Assembly (NCBI GenBank): GCA_039931555.1
Contig: JBDTRP010000145.1
Span: 46,583 to 110,582 of the forward strand
Direction of reading: 5' to 3'
Source: JAENVT01 sp039931555
GTDB lineage: Bacteria > Actinomycetota > Acidimicrobiia > Acidimicrobiales > Ilumatobacteraceae
Length of the DNA: 64,000 nt
Shown here: positions 54,647-63,606 of the stretch, piece after piece
Position numbering within the stretch: position 1 is the first letter of the stretch
How the letters are laid out: every line of letters begins with the position of its first letter
Notes under the pieces: generated by a model
Database searches by the model: none
What the model was told of the DNA's origin: nothing
What the model saw: only the letters and a program-made list of their open reading frames with translations
Position numbers and translations under genes: made by a program

Positions 54647-55530
54647 CGCTGCAGTTCGTTCCCAACTACGTCGACGTCGCCATCGATCCGGCGACGTGGG
54701 CCCGGGCCCGGGAGGCCGAGGGTTGGTACGGCGTCGCCGTGGCCGACCACCTCTGGCACCGCGAGCGCGCCTACCCGCACCTGTGGGTGTCGCTCGGCGC
54801 CATGGCCGCATCGACGTCGCGTGTCGCGCTCACGTCGTCGTTCGCCAACAACCTGCTCCGCTCGCCGGTCGAGTTCGCCCAGGCCGCCATGACCATGCAG
54901 CAAGCATCTGGCGGCCGATTCGAGGCCGGACTCGGTGCGGGGTGGGTGCGGGCCGAGATCGAACAGATCGGGCATCGATACCCGCCGCCGGGCGAGCGGG
55001 TCAGCCGCTACATCGAGGCCATCACGATCGCCCGCGATCTCTTGCGCACGCGTCACTGCACGTTCCACGGCGAGTACTACGGCGTCGACGTCGACATCCT
55101 CGGCCCCGACGTGCCACCGCCACCGCTGGTCGCCTCGCTCGGCGGGCCGCGTTCGATTCGCGAGATCGCTCCGCTCGTCGATCGTGTCGAGCTGAAGGTG
55201 TCGAGCCCGGCAACTCGGGGCGGTGATCTCGACTACGCCGCGTTTGCACTGATCGACGAGGCCCATCTCGACTCGCTGGTCGAGCAGGTCCGCGCTGTGC
55301 GGCCCGACGTCCCCCTCGGCATGTTCCTGCAGGTCGGTGTCGGCGACCACCCTCGCCTCGCCCAGTTGGCCGAGATGCTCGGCGATTCGTGGATGAGCAG
55401 CTTCATCGGCTCCCCCGCCAGCGTCGCCGACGCCCTCCTGGCACTCGAGTCTCGCGGCATCGAACGAGTACAGCTCACGCCATACGCGCCCGACACGTTC
55501 GCCCTGCTCGCCCCCTACCTCTGCGGTTAG
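54643..55530 (+). CDS. LLM-class flavin/F420-dependent oxidoreductase
   Basis: 295 aa from ATG 54643, ATGA overlap with the phosphatase. FVPNYVDVAIDPATWARAREAEGWYGVAVADHLW and SGGRFEAGLGAGWVRAEIEQIG follow the LLM/F420 barrel. Last gene of the plus-strand Rieske 2 operon. Substrate unknown. Confidence 0.83.
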   Translation: MTLQFVPNYVDVAIDPATWARAREAEGWYGVAVADHLWHRERAYPHLWVSLGAMAASTSRVALTSSFANNLLRSPVEFAQAAMTMQQASGGRFEAGLGAGWVRAEIEQIGHRYPPPGERVSRYIEAITIARDLLRTRHCTFHGEYYGVDVDILGPDVPPPPLVASLGGPRSIREIAPLVDRVELKVSSPATRGGDLDYAAFALIDEAHLDSLVEQVRAVRPDVPLGMFLQVGVGDHPRLAQLAEMLGDSWMSSFIGSPASVADALLALESRGIERVQLTPYAPDTFALLAPYLCG

Positions 55531-55564
55531 CGCCGCTTCGGCCGGCCGTCACGCGGGCCTCGTT

Positions 55565-55655
55565 GGGTTCGATTTCGGTACTCCCAGTACCGAAATCGAA
55601 CCCGTTGGGCCTGGTCGGGCGCGCTGTGAGTAGCCCCAGTACCGGAATCGCGCCC
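55565..55655. repeat. Dispersed double-hairpin repeat A, copy 2
   Basis: First hairpin 55565-55603: perfect 18-bp stem GGGTTCGATTTCGGTACT with loop CCC. Second hairpin 55617-55655: GGGCGCG/CGCGCCC, its right arm AGTACCGGAATCGCGCCC (55638-55655) being the exact reverse complement of 21287-21304. It ends on the SDR stop codon in a convergent gap. Confidence 0.85.
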
Positions 55656-56458
55656 TACGCAAGGCGGGCGGCGTCGACGGCCAACGTCGAGCCGGTCATG
55701 AACGCGGCCAGGTCGCTGGCGGCGAACACCACGACCCTGGCGACGTCGTCGGCGACTCCCATGCGACCGAGCGGGTTGGTCGATGCCCGCTTGGCGACGT
55801 CGAGCCCGGCCTGCAACAGCGGCTCCATCTCGATGCGAACACCCGGCGTGTCCATCACCGTCGGTGCAATCCCCAGCACCCTGATGCCCAGCGGCCCGAA
55901 CTCCAGGGCCAGTGCTTTGGTCGCGCCGACGACAGCGTGCTTCGACGCGACGTAGGCGCTGATCCCCACACCCGCCCGGAACCCGGTGGTGGACGCGAGA
56001 TTGATGACGACTCCCCCGTTCGTCATGCGCCGAGCAGCCTCGCGGGCACCGACGAACGTGCCGCGGGAGTTCACAGCGAACATGCGGTCGATGAACTCGT
56101 CGGTGACATCGATCGCCGGACCAGTGGCGTACGAGATGCCGGCGTTGTTGACCCAGATGTCGAGCCGGCCGAATTCGTGGATGGCGCGATCGGCAGCGGC
56201 CACGACCGTGCCGGTGTCGGAGACGTCGAGGTGCACTCCGATCACCGTGCGCCCGGATGTCGCGCTCGTCTCGGCCGCCACTGCTTCGACGCCGGCCACG
56301 TCGATGTCTCCGGCGATCACGTCGGCGCCGGCCTCGGCGAGGCGCCGCACGATCTGCGCGCCGAGGCCCCGGGCCGCCCCGGTGACCACGGCGCCGCGGC
56401 CGTTCAGCGAGAACAGTTCGGCGAGTGAGCGCGACGAATGGTCGGGAGCAGGAATCAT
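55655..56458 (-). CDS. Short-chain dehydrogenase/reductase
   Basis: 267 aa from ATG 56458 (MIPAPDHSSRSLAELFSLNG). TGAARGLG, NNAGISYAT, Ser in NLASTT and YVASK (Tyr-x-x-x-Lys). Last gene of the minus-strand operon SDR-SDR-P450-SDR. May act on an alcohol produced by the P450. Confidence 0.87.
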   Translation of the reverse strand: MIPAPDHSSRSLAELFSLNGRGAVVTGAARGLGAQIVRRLAEAGADVIAGDIDVAGVEAVAAETSATSGRTVIGVHLDVSDTGTVVAAADRAIHEFGRLDIWVNNAGISYATGPAIDVTDEFIDRMFAVNSRGTFVGAREAARRMTNGGVVINLASTTGFRAGVGISAYVASKHAVVGATKALALEFGPLGIRVLGIAPTVMDTPGVRIEMEPLLQAGLDVAKRASTNPLGRMGVADDVARVVVFAASDLAAFMTGSTLAVDAARLA

Positions 56459-56469
56459 GTCGGGCTCCT

Positions 56470-57645
56470 TCAGCCTGCTCGCCAGCGGATCGGCAAGCTG
56501 GTCAGCCCGTGCAGCACGAACGAGTCGTTGCGCACCGCCGGCCCGGCGAGCTCGATGTCGTGCATTCGAGCAAGGATGCGACCGAACGTGACCCGGGCTT
56601 CCATGCGGGCCAGCGGCGCACCGATGCAGAAATGGATCCCCCAGCCGAACGCCAGGTGACCACGCGATTCGTCGAGGTCGCGGTCGATACGGAACTCGTC
56701 GGGATCGGTGAACCGAGCCGGGTCGCGGTTGGCCGCCGCGTACAGCACTTGCGTCTTGGTGTTCGCCGGGATGGTCTCGCCATGCATCGAGCAGGCCTGC
56801 GGATTGGTGCGGAAGAGACCCTGTACGGGCGAGTCGAACCTCAGCGACTCTTCGATCGCCGCGTCGAGCAGCGTCGGGTCGGCGCGCAACTGGGCGAAGA
56901 TCGCCGGCCGTTCGAGCAAGCGGTACAGCATCAGGCCGAGCAGGCTGGTCGTCGTCTCGTGACCGGCGACGAGCAGTTGGTGCCCGATGTGGCGAACTTC
57001 GGCCGTCGACAGCACCCCTTCGCGCCATGCCACCAGCATGCGACTCAGGGCGTCGTCCGGCAGGTCGCCGCCGACGCTTTCGCGTTCCAACAGCCGGGCC
57101 TCGATGTAGTCCTCGACACTCGCCTTGGCTCGCGTGTAGTCGTCGAGCGATCCACCGGTGAGGGCCTGCACCACTTCCGAGCTCCACCGACGGAAGTCGT
57201 CGCGATCCTCGCGATGCACGCCGAGCAACTCACCGATCACCATGGCCGGGAAGGGAAACGCGAACTGCTCGACGAAATCGGCCTCTCCGAGCGGCAGCAT
57301 TTCGTCGAACAACTCGTCAGCCAACTCCTCTGCAGCTGGCTGCAACCGGGCGATCGCTGTCGGCACGAACGCATCGCGCAGCACCCGCCGATGCCGGGCG
57401 TGGTCCGGGTCGTCGGCAGAACCGAGCACGCCGGTCTCCTGGAAGAACACCCCAGGCCCATCCTTGTTCAGCCATTGGCCGGGCAGCTTGACCGCGCTGC
57501 GGACGTCGTCGAACCTGCTGAGCACGTAGAACGGCGGATCGTGGGACGCTTCGCGATAGACCGGGCACTGCTCGCGCAGGTATCGATACCCCTCGGTCGG
57601 CTCGAACGCGTGGGCCTGGTCGAGGTGGGAGTACGGCTCGGTCAC
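56470..57645 (-). CDS. Cytochrome P450
   Basis: 391 aa from GTG 57645, 7 nt after the SDR stop. I-helix AGHETTTS, K-helix EESLRF, heme-binding FGWGIHFCIGAPLARMEARV with the ligand Cys. Soluble bacterial type needing ferredoxin partners, none of which is visible here. C-H hydroxylation or epoxidation of an unknown substrate. Confidence 0.9.
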   Translation of the reverse strand: MTEPYSHLDQAHAFEPTEGYRYLREQCPVYREASHDPPFYVLSRFDDVRSAVKLPGQWLNKDGPGVFFQETGVLGSADDPDHARHRRVLRDAFVPTAIARLQPAAEELADELFDEMLPLGEADFVEQFAFPFPAMVIGELLGVHREDRDDFRRWSSEVVQALTGGSLDDYTRAKASVEDYIEARLLERESVGGDLPDDALSRMLVAWREGVLSTAEVRHIGHQLLVAGHETTTSLLGLMLYRLLERPAIFAQLRADPTLLDAAIEESLRFDSPVQGLFRTNPQACSMHGETIPANTKTQVLYAAANRDPARFTDPDEFRIDRDLDESRGHLAFGWGIHFCIGAPLARMEARVTFGRILARMHDIELAGPAVRNDSFVLHGLTSLPIRWRAG

Positions 57646-57652
57646 GCAGTCC

Positions 57653-58435
57653 TCAGTACGGCATCGTCCCACCATCGACCGGGAACATGCAGCCGGTGAT
57701 GTTCTTCCCGGCATCCGATGCCATCAGCACCGCCACGGCGGCGACTTCTTCGACCTTGTTGGGCCGTTTGATCGACGATTCCTTGGTGAACAGACCGATC
57801 ATCGCGTCGTAGCTCTCCAGCCCCATCGCGATCGCCGATTCCGGTCCGGTCTCGCGCACGATGTCGGTTTCGATGATCCCCGGGAGGATGGCATTGACCG
57901 TGATGCCAATCGTGCCCACCTCGCGGGCCGCGGACTTCACCAGGCCGTTGACAGCATGCTTCGTAGCCGAGTACCCGGGGATACCCGGCTTGCCCAGCTT
58001 GCCTTCCACCGACGACGTGACGATGATCCGTCCGGAACCATGATGGATCATGTGTTGCAGGGCCTTGCGCATGCCCCAGAACACGTGATTGAGGTTCCAG
58101 TCGATCTCCAGGTTCCACTCTTCGTCGGTCATCATGTACACCGGGGCGGTGTTCTTCACACCGCCGGAGTTCAAGCACATGATGTCGAGTTTGCCGAACT
58201 TCTTGACAGCGAAATCGACCAGTCCCTCGACCGTGGCCTGCTTGGCCGCGTCGCCGGCGAAGAACGCAGCGCGCTCGGGCGCACCGATCTCTTCGAGGGC
58301 CTTCTGACCCTTCGCTTCGTCGCGACCGTTGATCACGACCGACGCACCCTCTGCCAGAAATGCCTCGGCGATTCCGCGGCCGATCGAGCGGGTACCACCC
58401 GTGATCGCCGCTACTTTTCCTTCGAGCTTTCCCAA
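57653..58435 (-). CDS. Short-chain dehydrogenase/reductase (TTG start)
   Basis: 260 aa. The start is TTG 58435 (LGKLEGKVAAITGG), preceded by GGGGGAG 5 nt upstream. No ATG is available at this position, so TTG is the best choice. NAD motif TGGTRSIGRG, NSGG, Ser in VTSSVEG, YSATK. Follows a closely similar SDR by 15 nt. Confidence 0.85.
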   Translation of the reverse strand: MGKLEGKVAAITGGTRSIGRGIAEAFLAEGASVVINGRDEAKGQKALEEIGAPERAAFFAGDAAKQATVEGLVDFAVKKFGKLDIMCLNSGGVKNTAPVYMMTDEEWNLEIDWNLNHVFWGMRKALQHMIHHGSGRIIVTSSVEGKLGKPGIPGYSATKHAVNGLVKSAAREVGTIGITVNAILPGIIETDIVRETGPESAIAMGLESYDAMIGLFTKESSIKRPNKVEEVAAVAVLMASDAGKNITGCMFPVDGGTMPY

Positions 58436-58450
58436 TGAAATCTCCCCCTG

Positions 58451-59230
58451 TCAGTACGGCGAGGTGCCGCCATCGATCGAAATGAGCGAGCCGGTGATAC
58501 CGGCGCCGGCCTCTGAGGCCAGCAGCATGGCCACAGCAGCGACGTCGTCGACCGCCATCACCCTCTTGGTAGCCGACTCTTCGACGAAGTACTCGATGAG
58601 CTGCTCGTACGAGATGCCCATCGCCTCGGCAGCCTGAGGCCCCTGCTCTCTGACGATGTCGGTCTCGATCACGCCCGGGCACAGGGAATTGACCGTGATG
58701 CCCAATGTGCCGACTTCTTGGGCCATCGACTTGGTGAGACCGTTGATGGCGTGCTTGGCGATGACGTAGATCGACAGGCCGGGCTTGCCGCACTTGCCTT
58801 CGACCGATGACATGTTGATGATTCGGCCCCAGCCTTGAGGGATCATGTAGTTGACGGCCTTGCGCGAGCACCAGAAGGTGCTCCACAGGTTCCACTTCAA
58901 CGCATCCTCGAGTGCCTCGTCGGTGAGGTCGGCGACGGGCGCGTGATTGGTGGCGCCGCCGGCATTGTTGACCATGATGTCGATGCGCCCGAAGTGCTCG
59001 ACGGCCTGATCGACCACCCGCTCGCAGTCTTCGCGGACCTTGGCGTTGCCCTGCACGAACACGACGTCGTCCGGTCGGCCGAGCTCGGCGATTGCCTGTG
59101 CACCCTTCTCGGCGTTCGTGCCGTTGAGCACGACCTTGCAGCCCTCGGCCAGGAATGCCTCGGCAATGGCGCGACCGATGCCGCGCGTGCCGCCCGTGAT
59201 CGCGGCCACTCGTCCTGTGAGCTCAGTCAT
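58451..59230 (-). CDS. Short-chain dehydrogenase/reductase
   Basis: 259 aa. TGGTRGIGRA, NNAGGATN, Ser in NMSSVEG, YVIAK. Clearly paralogous to the next gene (same SSVEGK-GKPG-YxxxK block), so a tandem duplication is likely. First gene of the SDR-SDR-P450-SDR operon; the operator candidate is 31 nt upstream. Confidence 0.88.
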   Translation of the reverse strand: MTELTGRVAAITGGTRGIGRAIAEAFLAEGCKVVLNGTNAEKGAQAIAELGRPDDVVFVQGNAKVREDCERVVDQAVEHFGRIDIMVNNAGGATNHAPVADLTDEALEDALKWNLWSTFWCSRKAVNYMIPQGWGRIINMSSVEGKCGKPGLSIYVIAKHAINGLTKSMAQEVGTLGITVNSLCPGVIETDIVREQGPQAAEAMGISYEQLIEYFVEESATKRVMAVDDVAAVAMLLASEAGAGITGSLISIDGGTSPY

Positions 59231-59261
59231 CAGATCCCCCTTTGTCGACAGCCGACGACAC

Positions 59262-59276
59262 TATTACGACGTCAAA
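59262..59276 (-). promoter_or_regulatory. Regulon operator candidate upstream of the SDR-P450 operon
   Basis: TATTACGACGTCAAA (minus strand TTTGACGTCGTAATA), sharing the TTTGACGT half of the motif. It lies 31-45 nt upstream of ATG 59230. Confidence 0.5.
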
Positions 59277-59320
59277 GCAAATGTGAACTTGAGCAGAGGT
59301 TTGACCGCCCCAACTCCGTG

Positions 59321-60145
59321 TCACGGCATCAGAGCCGAGGCGATGTCGTTGACGACGGACGGTGGGGCCGACTTCGGGAGCGAGACGATCGCCAGTTGGG
59401 CGCCGACGGCGGCCATCGACTCGACCTCGGCGCGGAAGCCGGAGGCATCGCCCGACCAACGCAGGATCGTGCTGCAGGTGATCTCGGCCGGGTCACGGCC
59501 GATCGCATCGCAGGCATCGTGCAACACCGTGCGGCAGGCGGCGAACCCGGCCGCATCGGTGCCCGAGTAGTTCCAGTGGTGTGCGAACCGGGCGGCCAGC
59601 GGCAGCGTGCGTTTCTTGCCCTGACCGCCGATGCAGACCGGCAGCGGGCGTTGCACTGGCTTGGGGTTGTTCATCGCCTCGGTCAGCGCGTAGTACCGGC
59701 CGGCGAAGGTGGTGCGCTCGTTGGTGAGCAGGCTCTCGATCACGGTCAGCCCCTCCTCGAAGCGGTCGAATCGTTCGGTCATCGTGCCCAGGTCGATGCC
59801 GAACGCGCTGCACTCCTCCTCGTTCCACCCAGCACCGATGCCGAGCTCGAGCCGCCCGCCCGACGTGATGTCAAGCGTCGACACCATGTTTGCCAACACG
59901 CCGGGATGGCGGTACACCATGCCCGTCACGAGCACACCACCGCGGAGCCGTTGCGTCTCGTGCAGCAGCGCGGTCAGCGTGATCCAGCCCTCCATGCAAT
60001 CCTCGGTGGCGTCACCCATCAGCGGATAGAGGTGGTCGAACGTCCACCCGGACTCGAAGACCTCCAGATCGTCGGCACGCCTCCACGCCTCGAGCATCCA
60101 CGGCCAGGTCGTGCGTTGGGGTGAAGTGCTGAAGGCAAATCGCAT
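59321..60145 (-). CDS. LLM-class F420-dependent oxidoreductase (TIGR03560-like)
   Basis: 274 aa from ATG 60145 (MRFAFSTSPQRTTWPWMLEAWRRAD). Motifs LRGGVLVTGMVYRHPGVLANMVSTLDITSGGRLELGIGAGWNEEECSAFGI are typical of actinobacterial F420 LLM reductases. Divergent from the ligase gene with 47 nt between starts. Confidence 0.83.
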   Translation of the reverse strand: MRFAFSTSPQRTTWPWMLEAWRRADDLEVFESGWTFDHLYPLMGDATEDCMEGWITLTALLHETQRLRGGVLVTGMVYRHPGVLANMVSTLDITSGGRLELGIGAGWNEEECSAFGIDLGTMTERFDRFEEGLTVIESLLTNERTTFAGRYYALTEAMNNPKPVQRPLPVCIGGQGKKRTLPLAARFAHHWNYSGTDAAGFAACRTVLHDACDAIGRDPAEITCSTILRWSGDASGFRAEVESMAAVGAQLAIVSLPKSAPPSVVNDIASALMP

Positions 60146-60178
60146 CCATTGAGGATTGCACACCGTGCGCGAGGTATC

Positions 60179-60184
60179 TATCGT
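60179..60184 (+). promoter_or_regulatory. -10 box for leaderless acyl-CoA ligase gene
   Basis: TATCGT ending 8 nt before GTG 60193. Confidence 0.5.
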
Positions 60185-60192
60185 CCACCATC

Positions 60193-61740
60193 GTGCCCGC
60201 CTTTGCTCGACAGCTCGCCGTTGAACGCCCCGACGAGGTCGCAATCCGCGACCATCGTCAGGCCTTGGGATGGGCGGAGGTCGACGACGTGCTCAACCGC
60301 ACCGCGAACGGGATCGCTGCACACCTCGACGCCTGCCCACCCGACACGGTGCGACGAGTTGCCGTGTACGCCGAGAACGCAGTCGAGACGGCGCTGGCCC
60401 ACCTCGGTGGGTTGCTGGCGGGGGCATCGACGGTGCCGGTCAACTTTCACCTCACCACCGACGAGACCGCCTACATCCTCGACGACTCGCAGACACAAAT
60501 GCTGTTCGTCGGCCCCGAGACCGCCGAACGGGGTGTGGCCGCGGCGCGCCAAACCGGGGTCGAGACCGTTGTCGGCTGGTACTGCGATGGCATCGATGGC
60601 GTCACCGATTGGCAACTCTGGCTGGCCGGCAACGAGTCGACCGAACTCTCGCTCGACATCACGCCGTTACCCAACCTGCTGTACACGTCGGGCACCACCG
60701 GGCTACCCAAGGGGACTGAACTGCCGCCAACGATGTTCGCGGGTGGCGTCACGATGTCGGAGCATCTCGATGCACTCAAGCAGCACGGCTTCGCTCGCTT
60801 CGGCACCCACCTGGTGGTCGGACCGATGTATCACACCGGCCCGCTGTCGGGCATGCGCTTGCTGGTGGCTGGCATTCCGTCGGTGATCCTGCACCGCTTC
60901 GACGCCGAGGGCACCCTGGCCGCCATCGCCACGTACCGCACCGAGACCGCGGTGATGGTGCCGACGCACTTCGTGCGACTGCTGGCGTTGCCCGACGATG
61001 TCAAGGCGACGTACGACACGTCATCGATGAAGCTGGTGATCCACACCGGGGCCAAGTGCCCCGTCGAGGTCAAGCGGGCGATGATCGACTGGTGGGGCCC
61101 GATCTTCTGGGATGCGTACGGAGCAAGCGAGGTCGGCACCACGTGCACGATCACCAGCGAAGAGTGGCTGCTGCACCCGGGCAGCGTCGGCCGAGCCATC
61201 GCACCATTCACGGCGATGGTCCTCGACGACGACGACAACGAGGTACCAGCGGGCGTCGAGGGCCGGCTGTTCTTCAACGACGCGACAGGTCGCGGCATCG
61301 TCTACCCCAACGATCCCGAGAAGACGAAGGCGGCGCACATCGCCCCTGGCGTGTTCACGATCGGCGAGATCGCCTACATGGATGCCGACGGCTACGTGTT
61401 CATCACCGATCGCTTCAGCGACATGGTCGTGTCGGGCGGCGTCAACATCTATCCCGCCGAGGCCGAGCAGGTGTTGATCGAACACCCCGGCGTCGCCGAC
61501 GTCGCCTGCATCGGTGTGCCCAACGCCGACATGGGTGAGGAGTTGAAGGGGCTCGTCATTGCCGCCGACCCGGCCAACCCGCCCGACACAGCCGAGTTGC
61601 TGGCCTACTGCCGCGAGCGCTTGACCCGCTACAAGTGCCCACGCACCATCGAGGTCGTCACCGATCTCGGGCGCACGACGATGGGCAAGATCAACAAACG
61701 CGCCTTGCGCTCCCCCTATTGGACCGATGCCAAGGCCTGA
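60193..61740 (+). CDS. AMP-dependent acyl-CoA synthetase/ligase
   Basis: 515 aa from GTG 60193. P-loop-type motif YTSGTTGLPKG, A5-like WDAYGASEVG, TDRFSDMVVSGGVNIYP, and the C-terminal catalytic Lys region TTMGKINKRALR. Activates a carboxylic acid to its acyl-CoA via acyl-AMP. In this region it would feed the acyl-CoA dehydrogenase, thiolase-like and mutase genes (inference). Chain-length preference cannot be read. Confidence 0.88.
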   Translation: MPAFARQLAVERPDEVAIRDHRQALGWAEVDDVLNRTANGIAAHLDACPPDTVRRVAVYAENAVETALAHLGGLLAGASTVPVNFHLTTDETAYILDDSQTQMLFVGPETAERGVAAARQTGVETVVGWYCDGIDGVTDWQLWLAGNESTELSLDITPLPNLLYTSGTTGLPKGTELPPTMFAGGVTMSEHLDALKQHGFARFGTHLVVGPMYHTGPLSGMRLLVAGIPSVILHRFDAEGTLAAIATYRTETAVMVPTHFVRLLALPDDVKATYDTSSMKLVIHTGAKCPVEVKRAMIDWWGPIFWDAYGASEVGTTCTITSEEWLLHPGSVGRAIAPFTAMVLDDDDNEVPAGVEGRLFFNDATGRGIVYPNDPEKTKAAHIAPGVFTIGEIAYMDADGYVFITDRFSDMVVSGGVNIYPAEAEQVLIEHPGVADVACIGVPNADMGEELKGLVIAADPANPPDTAELLAYCRERLTRYKCPRTIEVVTDLGRTTMGKINKRALRSPYWTDAKA

Positions 61741-61759
61741 TCACCGGCTTGATCGGGGA

Positions 61760-61774
61760 AGCTTTGGCGTCAAA
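61760..61774. promoter_or_regulatory. Weak match to the regulon operator
   Basis: AGCTTTGGCGTCAAA shares the GCGTCAAA half and 10 of 15 aligned positions with the 50186 site, upstream of the PEP-domain gene at 61861. Low confidence. Confidence 0.25.
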
Positions 61775-61860
61775 CGTTCAACCATGCTGGCCAGGTATGA
61801 AAGCAGCGAAGGCTGATGGCTAACCTGTGATCTTTCGATCGCACGAGGGGGTTTGATCGT

Positions 61861-63606
61861 ATGGAAGACCACTGGATCGCCGACTGGCCACCGAGCGCCC
61901 GCTGGCCGCACTACACCCGCTCCAACGCAGGTGAAGTGCTGGCCACGCCGGCATCGCCGCTCGGGCAGCAGTTCGCCTTCGACAACGGGATCACCCTCGG
62001 CTGGCGCGACGGGTACGTGCGGATGAACTACTTCGAGCCGGGTGAGATGTCGGAGAAGCTCCCTGAAACATGCGGGTTCTTCGGCGGCTACTTCTACATC
62101 AACCTGTCGAACGTTCGCATGCAGGGCGCACGCAGCCCGGTCCTGACCGTCGCCCAGCTCGACCTCGCCTTCTTCGGCGACCATCCCGACGTCCCGCCGT
62201 ACGTCGCCGATCCGCGCGATGACAATCCCGATCTCGTCGCCGGCATCCTCCAGCACATGGGTTGGGTCATGAGCACCACGTCGTGGCCCGAGATCGACGA
62301 GGAGAAGGCGGCGATGAAGGCGCTGCGTCGCGATCGGCCCGACCTGTCGTCGATGTCCGATGACGACCTTGTCGCTCGAGCGCGATCGCTGCAGCCGTGG
62401 CTGATGCGGCTGTTCGACGCCCATACGGTCTCGTCGAGCAGTTCTGGTATCGCTCCCGGGGTGCTGTACGCGATCGGGCAGGCGATCGGCGACCCGACCG
62501 TGCCGATGAAGCTGCTCTCGGGCCTCGGCGACGTCGACTCCGCCGAGCCGAACTATGCCTTGTGGGAGCTGTCTCGCATGATCCGCGCCAGCACAGAGTT
62601 GGCGAAGGGATTCGATGACGGCGTCGACGGCCTGCCCGACCGCCTCGCTGTGTCGGGTAGCCCCGATGCAAAGGCCTTCCTCACGGCATTCGACCAGTTC
62701 ATCGTCGAGTTCGGCTCGCGCGGGCCCAACGAGTGGGAGATCAGCGCCGATTCGTGGGAGACCAATCCACGACTGCCGCTGATCATGCTCGACCGCATCC
62801 GCTTGCAGGACGATGGCGAATCTCCGCGCATTCGCAACGCGACGAAGGTGACCGAACGACTCCAGGTGGTCGAGGAGGTCCGCGCCAAGGTGCAGCCCCT
62901 CGGCGAGGAGTTGGCGGCCCAGTTCGAAGGTGCATTGATCGCCGGCAACATGCAGGGGTTCCGCGAGCGCACGAAGAGCACGATCGTGATCGCCGTCAAC
63001 GAGTTGCGGGTGATCTTCAACGAGTTGGGACGGCGCCACGCCGACGCCGGGCACATCGACAACGCCGAGTACATCTTCATGCTCCTCGACGAGGAGGTCG
63101 AGCAGTTCGTGGCGTCACCGACGGGCTGGAACGACACGCTCGCCAAGCGCTACGAGATGTGGCGCGAGCTGTTTGATCTCGAGCCGCCGTACTTCATCCG
63201 CGACGCCAACGTGCCGCCGATCTCGACGTGGGCCAAGCGAGGCGACGCAGACGTCACGACGGTCGCCGTCGGCGACGTGCTACCCGGAATCGCCGGCTGC
63301 CCGGGGGTGATCACAGGGAAAGCCTGCGTGATCCTCGATCCAGCCGATCCACGCGATCTCGGTCCCGGCGACATCCTGATCGCTCCACAGACCGATCCGG
63401 GTTGGACCCCGTTGTTCATGGCGGTCGACGGCGTGGTGGTCAACGTGGGCGGCCAGATCAGTCACGCCATCATCGTCAGCCGAGAGCTCGGCCTGCCGTG
63501 CGTCGTCTCCGTGAAGGACGCGACGTCTCGTATTCCAGACGGGGCCATCATCGAAGTCGACGGCGACAACGGCAAGGTGACCATCTTGGAGGTGCCCACA
63601 GCGTGA
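61861..63606 (+). CDS. PEP-utilising enzyme mobile-domain protein without ATP-grasp domain
   Basis: 581 aa. The C-terminal phosphohistidine swivel domain (about 460-581) carries the catalytic His535 in GGQISHAIIVSRELGLPCVV. The long N-terminal part (to about 450) is helix-rich and has none of the ATP-grasp or PEP-binding-barrel motifs of PpsA or rifampicin phosphotransferase. It may be the middle/His half of a split phosphotransferase with partners elsewhere. RBS GAGGGGG before ATG 61861. Stop overlaps the P450 gene (GTGA). Confidence 0.72.
   Translation: MEDHWIADWPPSARWPHYTRSNAGEVLATPASPLGQQFAFDNGITLGWRDGYVRMNYFEPGEMSEKLPETCGFFGGYFYINLSNVRMQGARSPVLTVAQLDLAFFGDHPDVPPYVADPRDDNPDLVAGILQHMGWVMSTTSWPEIDEEKAAMKALRRDRPDLSSMSDDDLVARARSLQPWLMRLFDAHTVSSSSSGIAPGVLYAIGQAIGDPTVPMKLLSGLGDVDSAEPNYALWELSRMIRASTELAKGFDDGVDGLPDRLAVSGSPDAKAFLTAFDQFIVEFGSRGPNEWEISADSWETNPRLPLIMLDRIRLQDDGESPRIRNATKVTERLQVVEEVRAKVQPLGEELAAQFEGALIAGNMQGFRERTKSTIVIAVNELRVIFNELGRRHADAGHIDNAEYIFMLLDEEVEQFVASPTGWNDTLAKRYEMWRELFDLEPPYFIRDANVPPISTWAKRGDADVTTVAVGDVLPGIAGCPGVITGKACVILDPADPRDLGPGDILIAPQTDPGWTPLFMAVDGVVVNVGGQISHAIIVSRELGLPCVVSVKDATSRIPDGAIIEVDGDNGKVTILEVPTA

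Noticed and set aside
61861..63606. Complete PEP synthase or rifampicin phosphotransferase
   Set aside because: Too short and without ATP-grasp or PEP-binding barrel motifs; only the mobile His domain is recognisable.
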